In this document: positions 1 through 4,299 of the stretch, piece by piece
Numbering within the stretch: position 1 is the first letter of the stretch
Layout of the letters: each line of letters starts with the position of its first letter
DNA from: an uncultured Slackia sp.
Lineage (GTDB): Bacteria > Actinomycetota > Coriobacteriia > Coriobacteriales > Eggerthellaceae
Direction of reading: 5' to 3'
Assembly (NCBI GenBank): GCA_937895975.1
Contig: CALBLG010000007.1
Span: forward strand, 1-5,279
Length of the DNA: 5,279 nucleotides
Notes under the pieces: generated by a model
Told to the model about the DNA's origin: nothing
The model's input: only the letters and a program-made list of their open reading frames with translations
Database searches by the model: none
Program-made: the position numbers and the translations under genes

Positions 1-300
1 CCAGCCAGGCATAATCTCGTTCGCGTAGGCGATATTGCCCGTGTTCACATCCACGCGACCCGCGGTGGCAACGCCAATACCCGCGACGGTTTCGCCCGTA
101 GAACGAGCCTCGGCCAAAACCTCGGCCGCAAGGCTCAAAATCTTTTGCAGTACGACATCGCCGCCCTGCTGGGCTTCGGTAGCAACGCTGCGCTTAGCAA
201 TAACGACAGGAGCCTGCCCCGCAGCCTCGTAACGCACGCGCGCGCACGCGATTTTCGTGCCGCCCACATCGACGGCAACAACAGTAAACGGGTATTCCAA
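1..300 (-). CDS. ROK-family sugar kinase, N-terminal part (runs off left edge)
   Basis: The first 100 codons are visible and the rest lies beyond position 1. The N-terminus carries the ROK/hexokinase-fold phosphate-1 motif DVGGTK at residues 11-16. It is followed by the conserved stretch IGVATAGRVD at residues 75-84 and G-N-I-A-Y-A-N-E-I-M-P-G-W at residues 88-100, which match the usual ROK pattern before the sugar-binding region. No helix-turn-helix precedes the kinase fold, so this looks like a cytoplasmic ATP-dependent sugar kinase (glucokinase, N-acetylmannosamine kinase or similar) and not a NagC/XylR-type repressor. The start is placed at TTG (300-298) because GGAGG lies 6 nt upstream (307-311). 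An in-frame ATG at 315-313 has no such site and its first base falls inside a palindrome. The gene lies downstream of a NanA/DapA-type lyase, which hints at amino-sugar or sugar-acid use. The substrate is unknown, because the sugar-specific and zinc-binding motifs are outside the window. Confidence 0.88.
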   Translation of the reverse strand, partial: MEYPFTVVAVDVGGTKIACARVRYEAAGQAPVVIAKRSVATEAQQGGDVVLQKILSLAAEVLAEARSTGETVAGIGVATAGRVDVNTGNIAYANEIMPGW

Positions 301-306
301 AAGGAG

Positions 307-311
307 CCTCC
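307..311 (-). promoter_or_regulatory. Ribosome binding site deciding a TTG start for the ROK gene
   Basis: On the minus strand GGAGG is followed by 6 nt (CTCCTT) and then TTG at 300-298, in frame with the ROK protein. This is optimal Shine-Dalgarno spacing. The alternative ATG at 315-313 would lie upstream of this site, and the sequence upstream of that ATG is only the palindrome. The site starts 3 nt after the palindrome ends, so folding of that hairpin could affect ribosome access. Confidence 0.75.
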
Positions 312-314
312 ACA

Positions 315-341
315 TGGGACAGGGGACAGTCCCCTGTCCCA
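315..341. repeat. Perfect 27-nt palindrome (REP-like hairpin)
   Basis: Two 13-nt arms (TGGGACAGGGGAC and its exact reverse complement) flank a single central base at 328. Pairing stops at 314/342. As RNA it would form a very stable GC-rich hairpin a few nucleotides upstream of the ROK ribosome binding site. It is not followed by a U tract on either strand, so it is not a classical terminator. Perfect GGGACAG-type palindromes of this kind resemble dispersed REP-like intergenic repeats. That this copy belongs to such a family is an inference. Confidence 0.8.
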
Positions 342-346
342 ATTCC

Positions 347-374
347 AAGATAACGAAAGTCGCTTTCGCACCAA
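347..374 (-). promoter_or_regulatory. Weak candidate promoter for the ROK gene
   Basis: On the minus strand TTGGTG (374-369) is separated by 16 nt from TATCTT (352-347). The spacer consists of a small hairpin, CGAAAG/CTTTCG at 354-359 and 363-368. Transcription would begin at or just inside the 315-341 palindrome. Both hexamers match consensus poorly (3 of 6 and 4 of 6), and no better candidate was found between the lyase terminator and the ROK start. Low confidence. Confidence 0.2.
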
Positions 375-455
375 CAGACAGCGAGCGGCCGCGAGGTGTG
401 CCAGATTGACCCGCCGCAGAACCAAGCGTACTTCGGTACGCGCAGCATTCTGCAC

Positions 456-484
456 ATTGGATATGCCTTAATGGCATATCCAAT
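456..484. repeat. 12-bp stem-loop inside the structured spacer
   Basis: ATTGGATATGCC and GGCATATCCAAT are exact reverse complements around the 5-nt loop TTAAT (468-472). This is the longest perfect local helix within the 383-549 element. It lacks a T-rich tail on either strand, so termination is not indicated. Confidence 0.75.
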
Positions 485-493
485 CTCAAGCAA

Positions 494-527
494 TACGCCC
501 GAGCGGGCGTACCCAGCTTAGCTGGGT
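494..527. repeat. Two abutting hairpins
   Basis: TACGCCC/GGGCGTA (494-500, 505-511; loop GAGC) is directly followed by ACCCAGCT/AGCTGGGT (511-518, 520-527; one central base at 519). They share base 511, and the second overlaps the first base of the right arm of the enclosing inverted repeat at 527. They could stack end to end or compete with the outer helix. Confidence 0.65.
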
Positions 528-571
528 CTGGTGCGCCTCACGGCCGCGCAGCGTCATGACGTCTCATACGA

Positions 572-597
572 AGAAGCGCCGTCCGTTAGGACGGCGC
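572..597 (-). terminator. Intrinsic terminator after the aldolase gene
   Basis: Nine-base arms GCGCCGTCC (576-584) and GGACGGCGC (589-597) surround a 4-nt loop. On the minus strand the stem begins 7 nt after the TAG stop (607-605) and is followed by the T-rich run TTCTTCGT. Position, stem strength and T-rich tail fit Rho-independent termination of the lyase transcript. The downstream ROK gene would then need its own promoter or read-through. Confidence 0.82.
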
Positions 598-604
598 AAC
601 CAAA

Positions 605-1525
605 CTACAGCATACCATTCTGCTCGAGCACCGAGCGGATGGCGGCAACGTCTTCGCCCTCGAGGGCCTGAACGGGCTCGCGCATCTGGTTGGTGTTGAA
701 CACGCCCATCTGCCACAGGGCCGTCTTGAACGCGCCAACGCCGGCACCGAAGCCGACGGTCGCCTTCACGACGCGGGTGACGAACATCAAGCGAGCCAAG
801 TGGTCCTGAATCTGACGGACCTTCTCCCAGTCGCCAGCCTGGAACGCCTTCCACTGCTCGACGTAGCTATAGGGGTCGATGTTGGCAAGGCCCGGAACGG
901 AGCCATCGGCGCCAGCCATGTACGCGCCATCGACGCACACTTCGTGGCCGGTGAACAGCTGCAGCGGGTGGCCGGCGTCCTCGTTTTCGAGGCACAGCCA
1001 ACGGAAGCTGACGTCGTCGCCCGAAGAGTCCTTAACGCCCTGAATAACGCCGTCTTTGCCGAGGCGGACGAGCATCGTGGGATCAAGCTTGGTGTGCACG
1101 CACACGGGAAGGTCGTAGGCGAACAGCGGCAGGTCGGTCTGCTCGCGGATGGCGCGGAAGTGACGCTCGGTCTCTTTCGGGCCGCCCAGCGCGTAGAACG
1201 GAGCGGTGGCAACAAGACCGTCGACGCCGTAGCCGGTGGCGCGCTTGGCCTGGTCGACCACGCGAAGGGTCTCCATGTCGATGATACCGGCGAGCACGGG
1301 CACGCGGCCATGAACCATGGCAACGGCCTCTTGCAGCACGTGGTAGCGCTGAGCGTCGGTGAGGAACGCGACCTCGCCCGAGGAGCCCAGGAAGAACAGG
1401 CCGTCAACACCCGCGTCGATCATGCGATTGATCGAGCGCTCGAGAGCCTCGAGGTCGAGCGTGCGCTCGGCGGTCAGCGGGATGACCACGGGAGGAATAA
1501 CGCCGTGGAATTTGCTTTCAGTCAT
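605..1525 (-). CDS. DapA/NanA-family class I aldolase (2-keto acid lyase), not a typical DHDPS
   Basis: A 306-residue TIM-barrel protein, the usual length for the dihydrodipicolinate synthase/N-acetylneuraminate lyase family. Visible family features are the carboxylate-binding loop GSSGE (47-51), T-A-P-F-Y (107-111), the catalytic tyrosine Y137 in F-A-Y-D-L-P, the Schiff-base lysine K165 in I-Q-G-V-K-D-S-S-G-D, and G-A-D-G-S-V-P-G-L-A-N (205-215). Tyr137 and Lys165 have the same numbers as in E. coli NanA. The arginine that binds the semialdehyde in DapA (five residues after the Tyr) is Cys142, so lysine biosynthesis is unlikely. The position aligned with NanA Glu192 appears to be Val196, so sialate lyase activity is not assured. 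The ATG at 1525 is chosen because AAAGGG lies 7 nt upstream and the family homology starts there. The frame stays open to 1591, but that would put the promoter inside the gene. It has its own promoter and terminator. A cytoplasmic pyruvate-releasing lyase for a sugar acid is the best guess. Confidence 0.88.
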   Translation of the reverse strand: MTESKFHGVIPPVVIPLTAERTLDLEALERSINRMIDAGVDGLFFLGSSGEVAFLTDAQRYHVLQEAVAMVHGRVPVLAGIIDMETLRVVDQAKRATGYGVDGLVATAPFYALGGPKETERHFRAIREQTDLPLFAYDLPVCVHTKLDPTMLVRLGKDGVIQGVKDSSGDDVSFRWLCLENEDAGHPLQLFTGHEVCVDGAYMAGADGSVPGLANIDPYSYVEQWKAFQAGDWEKVRQIQDHLARLMFVTRVVKATVGFGAGVGAFKTALWQMGVFNTNQMREPVQALEGEDVAAIRSVLEQNGML

Positions 1526-1537
1526 GAGTAGACCCTT

Positions 1538-1564
1538 TTCTGTTGGATACAGCAAACAACAGAA
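1538..1564. promoter_or_regulatory. Inverted repeat over the start of the lyase transcript (candidate operator)
   Basis: TTCTGTTG (1538-1545) and CAACAGAA (1557-1564) are exact reverse complements separated by 11 nt. The repeat lies between the -10 element and the ribosome binding site, touching the last base of the -10 hexamer. A further CAACAG occurs at 1575-1580 inside the promoter spacer, 18 nt from the copy at 1557-1562. Dyad symmetry at this position is typical of a repressor operator. It could also fold as a 5' leader hairpin. The regulator is unknown. Confidence 0.45.
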
Positions 1565-1591
1565 TTCTATCCCCCAACAGGCCCCCGTCAA
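1564..1591 (-). promoter_or_regulatory. Sigma-70-type promoter for the lyase gene
   Basis: On the minus strand TTGACG (1591-1586) and TAGAAT (1569-1564) are separated by 16 nt. Each hexamer matches the consensus at 5 of 6 positions. Transcription would start near 1557, giving a leader of about 30 nt before the ATG at 1525 with AAAGGG as the ribosome binding site. This is the best promoter in the window. Confidence 0.65.
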
Positions 1592-1716
1592 GCGGCAAGT
1601 GGCAAATACAGGCCAAGAACAAAGACGACCACGCTCGTTCCAGAGCTGAGCGGGCGGAAGGGGCCGCAGAGGCCACGGCTCGCTACCGCTTCGCCTTCGG
1701 CTTCGCTATGCGCTCG

Positions 1717-1770
1717 CTTGGCGGTGTTTAATTTTAGAAAGAAGAGCAAGCTTGAACACCGACGCCCAAG
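1717..1770. repeat. Bulged long-loop inverted repeat downstream of gpmI
   Basis: CTTGGCGGTGTT (1717-1728) pairs with AACACCG (1755-1761) and CCAAG (1766-1770), with ACGC (1762-1765) bulged. The 26-nt loop is AT-rich and contains the palindrome CAAGCTTG (1747-1754). It begins about 30 nt after the gpmI stop on the minus strand. No U tract follows, so it is a poor intrinsic terminator but could block exonucleases. The rest of 1592-1802 shows no gene, only three tandem CTTCG-type hexamers at 1689-1706 and the promoter described separately. Confidence 0.35.
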
Positions 1771-1802
1771 AACGGAGGGGCGGGCCCGAAAGCGGCGGGA
1801 CG

Positions 1803-3338
1803 CTATGCCAACAGGCTGCGTCCGGTGAACTCTTTGGGTTGCTCGATTCCCATGGCTGCGAGAAGCGTGGGTGCGATGTCGCACAGGGCTCCTTGCTCGC
1901 CATTCAGTCGGAGTTTGGCACCTGTGCCATCGGCCAGCGCGAACGGCACCAGAGCTGTGGTGTGCGCGGTGTGCGGCGAGCCGTCTTTGGCGATCATCTT
2001 GTCGGCATTGCCATGGTCGGCGGTTACCAGCGCGAAGCCCCCCTTGGCTTTCACGGCTTCGACGACCTTCGCTACGCCCGCGTCGACGGCCTCGATGGCC
2101 GCGACGGCTGCGGGGATGACACCCGTGTGCCCCACCATGTCGGGGTTCGCGAAGTTCACGATGTAGACGTCGGCTTCATCGTTGGCGATGGCGTCGGCCA
2201 GAGCGTCGGCCACGGCGGGCTCGCTCATCTCGGGCTGCAAGTCGTAAGTCGCAACCTTGGGACTCGCGATAATGGTGCGCTTCTCACCTGCCTTTTCGGC
2301 CTCGACGCCGCCATTCAAGAAGAACGTGACGTGCGCGTACTTCTCGGTTTCGGCAATGTGGTACTGGCGCAGGCCGGCTGCAGAGAGCACGTCGGCGAGC
2401 ACATTTTCGGGGAACGTTTTCGGGAATGCGATGGGCGCTTCGATAGTCGGATCGTATTCGGTCATGCACACAAAGCGCACCCGGGGATGGCGTTCGCGCG
2501 CAAAGCCATCGAAATCGGCGTCGACGATCGCACGGGTGATTTCGCGGGCGCGATCGGGGCGGAAGTTGAAGAAGATTGCGGCGTCGCCGTCTTTCATGCC
2601 CCGAGGGTCGAGGGCTCCGGGCACGACGAATTCGTCGGTGACGCCTGCAGCATACGACGCCTTCATGAATGCTTCGGCCGACTGCGTGTTAAGAGGCTTC
2701 GCGCATACGATAGCCTCATAGGCTTTTTGCACGCGCTCCCAACGCTTGTCTCGGTCCATCGCGTAATAGCGTCCGGAAATCGAAGCGATCGTAACGACGT
2801 CCGCGAGGCCCTTGTCCGCGATGAACCGTTCAAGCTCTTCGATATAGCCCTCGCCGCTCGCGGGCGGCACGTCGCGACCGTCCATGAAGCAATGAAGGCG
2901 AATGTCGCGCACGCCGTATTCGGCTGCATGATCGATAAGAGCGTACAAATGTTCGTTTGACGAATGCACGCCGCCATCGGAAAGCAGGCCCATCAAGTGA
3001 AGCGCGGCCCCCGGCTTTTTTGCGGCGTCGAGCGCGTCGTTGATCGCAGCGTTGTCGCAAATCGACTTGTCGCGACATGCCATATTGATGCGCGAGAGTT
3101 CTTGGTGCACCACGCGGCCGGCCCCGATGTTCAAATGGCCTACTTCCGAATTGCCCATCTGGCCTGCGGGAAGACCCACCGCCTCGCCCGACGCCTCCAG
3201 TTTGCATAGAGGCGCCTCGGCGAAAAGCTTGTCCAAATACGGGGTATTCGCAAGGGAGATGGCGTTGCCGGGGCCGGGCTCGGCCAAGCCGAAGCCGTCC
3301 ATGATAACCAGCAGTGCCGGAGTGCGAAGCGATTGCAT
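1803..3338 (-). CDS. gpmI: 2,3-bisphosphoglycerate-independent phosphoglycerate mutase
   Basis: This 511-residue cytoplasmic enzyme interconverts 3- and 2-phosphoglycerate through a phosphoserine intermediate, using two Mn ions and no bisphosphoglycerate cofactor. It has the full family length. The metal and phosphatase-domain residues are all present: D14 in V-I-M-D-G-F-G, the catalytic S64 in M-G-N-S-E-V-G-H, D400 and H404 in N-P-D-M-V-G-H, D441 and H442 in T-A-D-H-G-N, and H459. Transferase-domain substrate residues are also kept: H125 in G-G-V-H-S, R155-D156 in G-R-D, R190, R196, R260 and R263 in R-P-D-R, and K333. The ATG at 3338 follows AGAGGAA at short spacing, and the protein starts directly with the metal-binding strand as expected. 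It lies 169 nt downstream of tpiA on the same strand, probably in the same glycolytic operon, although the hairpins in that gap could alter its expression relative to pgk-tpiA. No defect is visible. Confidence 0.97.
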   Translation of the reverse strand: MQSLRTPALLVIMDGFGLAEPGPGNAISLANTPYLDKLFAEAPLCKLEASGEAVGLPAGQMGNSEVGHLNIGAGRVVHQELSRINMACRDKSICDNAAINDALDAAKKPGAALHLMGLLSDGGVHSSNEHLYALIDHAAEYGVRDIRLHCFMDGRDVPPASGEGYIEELERFIADKGLADVVTIASISGRYYAMDRDKRWERVQKAYEAIVCAKPLNTQSAEAFMKASYAAGVTDEFVVPGALDPRGMKDGDAAIFFNFRPDRAREITRAIVDADFDGFARERHPRVRFVCMTEYDPTIEAPIAFPKTFPENVLADVLSAAGLRQYHIAETEKYAHVTFFLNGGVEAEKAGEKRTIIASPKVATYDLQPEMSEPAVADALADAIANDEADVYIVNFANPDMVGHTGVIPAAVAAIEAVDAGVAKVVEAVKAKGGFALVTADHGNADKMIAKDGSPHTAHTTALVPFALADGTGAKLRLNGEQGALCDIAPTLLAAMGIEQPKEFTGRSLLA

Positions 3339-3341
3339 AGT

Positions 3342-3365
3342 TCCTCTTTCCCGCGCCGAGGCGCG
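3342..3365 (-). promoter_or_regulatory. gpmI ribosome binding site with adjacent GC hairpin
   Basis: On the minus strand GAGGAA is followed closely by CT and the ATG of gpmI. Just upstream, CGCGCC (3352-3357) and GGCGCG (3360-3365) form a 6-bp arm pair with a 2-nt gap, a small GC palindrome next to the ribosome binding site. The ribosome site is reasonably clear. A regulatory role for the palindrome is speculation. Confidence 0.45.
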
Positions 3366-3395
3366 AATCGGTTCGAATTTCCCCCTTGGATTGGA

Positions 3396-3483
3396 AAGGG
3401 CGCTGCCTCCCAGCCTATTTATTTGCGGAACGGGGTCTTCTCCCGTCCCTTTTACGTTTGCGAGTCAAAGGGACAGCGCCCTT
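3396..3483. repeat. 10-bp inverted repeat spanning the tpiA-gpmI gap
   Basis: AAGGGCGCTG (3396-3405) and CAGCGCCCTT (3474-3483) are exact reverse complements separated by 68 nt. The right arm overlaps the local hairpin at 3460-3490, so the two structures exclude each other. In between, ACGGG (3430-3434) and CCCGT (3442-3446) can form a small nested stem. The gap 3339-3507 contains no gene and no convincing promoter. Confidence 0.5.
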
Positions 3484-3490
3484 GACCCGC
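3460..3490 (-). repeat. Hairpin-forming repeat just downstream of tpiA
   Basis: In the minus-strand transcript the structure starts 17 nt after the tpiA stop. It pairs GCGGGTCAAGGG (3490-3479) with CCC, one bulged U, and UUGACUCGC (3472-3460), around a 6-nt loop. One pair is G-U in the operon-sense RNA but an A-C mismatch on the other strand. No U tract follows, so it is more likely an mRNA-stabilising, processing or REP-like repeat than a terminator. It shares the core GGGACAG (3470-3476) with the palindrome at 315-341. Confidence 0.55.
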
Positions 3491-3507
3491 ACTTGGTCCG
3501 TGCCTGG

Positions 3508-4287
3508 CTATTCGGCGTGTTTGGCCGCGATTTCGACGAGGGCCGTAAAGTCTTCGACTTTCAGCGATGCGCCGCCAATCAAGCCGCCATCGATGTCGGG
3601 GCACTCAAGGAAGCCGTCGGCGTTCGCCGGCTTCATGGAGCCGCCATAGAGCACGCGCATCGCTGAAGCGGCCTGCTCGCCCACCAGGTCGGCGACCGTT
3701 GCGCGAATGGCGGCAGCGATTTCCTCGGCCTGTTCTGGCGTGGCGGTGCGGCCCGTGCCGATAGCCCAAATGGGCTCGTACGCAATGGTCGCGAATGCGG
3801 CCTCGGCGGCATCCAGTCCGGCGAGCGCGGCGCGCACCTGGTCGCAGACGAAACGGGAGGCTTCGCCGGCATCGCGCACGGCAAGGCTCTCGCCAACGCA
3901 CACGATGGCGTTCAGCCCCGCCTCGGCAAGCGCGCGCACCTTCTTGTTCACCATGGAATCGGTTTCGCCGAAATATTCGCGGCGTTCGGAATGACCCACG
4001 ATGCACCAGTTTGCGCCCACGTCTTGCAGCATGGGGATGCTGGTCTCGCCGGTATAGGCGCCAGAAGGCTCCCAGTGGCAGTTCTGAGCGCCCACGTCGA
4101 TGTTCGACTTGTCGAAATCGAGCACGGTGTACACCGAGCGCAAATCGATGGTCGGCGGGCACAGCACCACGTCGACCTTGTTCCAGCCGCGAGAATAGCG
4201 ATTGGAAATGCCCTGCGAAAGCACCACGCTTTCGGCGGGCGTCATGTTCATCTTCCAGTTGCCAGCAATCAAAGGCTTACGGGACAT
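3508..4287 (-). CDS. tpiA: Triosephosphate isomerase
   Basis: This 259-residue TIM-barrel enzyme interconverts dihydroxyacetone phosphate and glyceraldehyde 3-phosphate in the cytoplasm. Catalytic residues are N10 and K12 in A-G-N-W-K-M-N, the electrophile H99 in I-V-G-H-S-E-R-R, and the general base E171 in A-Y-E-P-I-W-A-I-G-T-G-R, which leads into the mobile loop 6. The phosphate-binding loops are L-Y-G-G-S (213-217) and I-G-G-A-S (237-241). Length and motif order are normal and no residue is missing. The ATG at 4287 follows AGGAGG at 6-nt spacing, with that site overlapping the pgk stop codon, which strongly implies cotranscription and translational linkage with pgk. gpmI lies 169 nt downstream beyond a hairpin repeat. 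Confidence 0.98.
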   Translation of the reverse strand: MSRKPLIAGNWKMNMTPAESVVLSQGISNRYSRGWNKVDVVLCPPTIDLRSVYTVLDFDKSNIDVGAQNCHWEPSGAYTGETSIPMLQDVGANWCIVGHSERREYFGETDSMVNKKVRALAEAGLNAIVCVGESLAVRDAGEASRFVCDQVRAALAGLDAAEAAFATIAYEPIWAIGTGRTATPEQAEEIAAAIRATVADLVGEQAASAMRVLYGGSMKPANADGFLECPDIDGGLIGGASLKVEDFTALVEIAAKHAE

Positions 4288-4293
4288 AGAATT

Positions 4294-4299
4294 CCTCCT
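4294..4299 (-). promoter_or_regulatory. tpiA ribosome binding site overlapping the pgk stop
   Basis: On the minus strand the pgk stop TAG (4300-4298) supplies the first two bases of AGGAGG, a consensus Shine-Dalgarno site, followed by AATTCT and the tpiA ATG. This fixes the tpiA start and suggests ribosomes ending pgk can feed tpiA. Confidence 0.85.

Larger units (their letters stand above)
383..549 (+). other. Multi-helix structured element (possible ncRNA or palindromic repeat)
   Basis: A long imperfect inverted repeat, 383-405 against 527-549, closes a run of local hairpins. These are 426-431/436-441 with a TTCG loop, 442-445/450-453, 456-467/473-484 (12-bp arms, 5-nt loop), 494-500/505-511 and 512-518/520-526. 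Read as plus-strand RNA, the closing helix has 7 pairs, one mismatch, then 13 consecutive pairs of which three are G-U. Read as minus-strand RNA, those three become A-C or C-A mismatches. The first hairpin is a C(UUCG)G tetraloop only on the plus strand. Both points mildly favour a plus-strand RNA. No protein is supported here. No signature of RNase P, tmRNA, SRP or 6S RNA was recognised, and no promoter or terminator was found for it. A MITE-like or REP-cluster DNA element is an equally possible reading. Confidence 0.45.

Noticed and set aside
456..484. Reading the 12-bp hairpin as a terminator
   Set aside because: No T-rich run follows on either strand, and the aldolase already has a better terminator at 572-597.
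135..493. Short overlapping frames on both strands across the ROK start and the structured spacer
   Set aside because: They run through the palindrome and hairpins in the wrong frame for ROK, have Arg/Cys-rich compositions and lack ribosome binding sites. The real coding frame is the ROK one from 300 leftwards.
377..527. CRISPR array
   Set aside because: The hairpins differ in sequence from one another and there are no regularly spaced direct repeats.
341..555. Known RNA classes such as RNase P, tmRNA, SRP, 6S or a common riboswitch
   Set aside because: None of their signature sequences was recognised. Only the helix pattern is evident.
800..1531. 243-codon open frame on the plus strand
   Set aside because: It lies antisense within the aldolase gene and its translation has no recognisable motif. 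Long antisense frames are common opposite GC-rich genes.
1526..1591. Longer N-terminus for the aldolase, starting at 1591
   Set aside because: The extra residues are not family-like, and the region holds the predicted promoter and dyad. The ATG at 1525 has a ribosome binding site and starts the homology.
1752..2960. 402-codon open frame on the plus strand
   Set aside because: It is entirely explained as the antisense shadow of gpmI, whose catalytic residues are intact on the minus strand. The His/Gly/Arg-rich product resembles no family.
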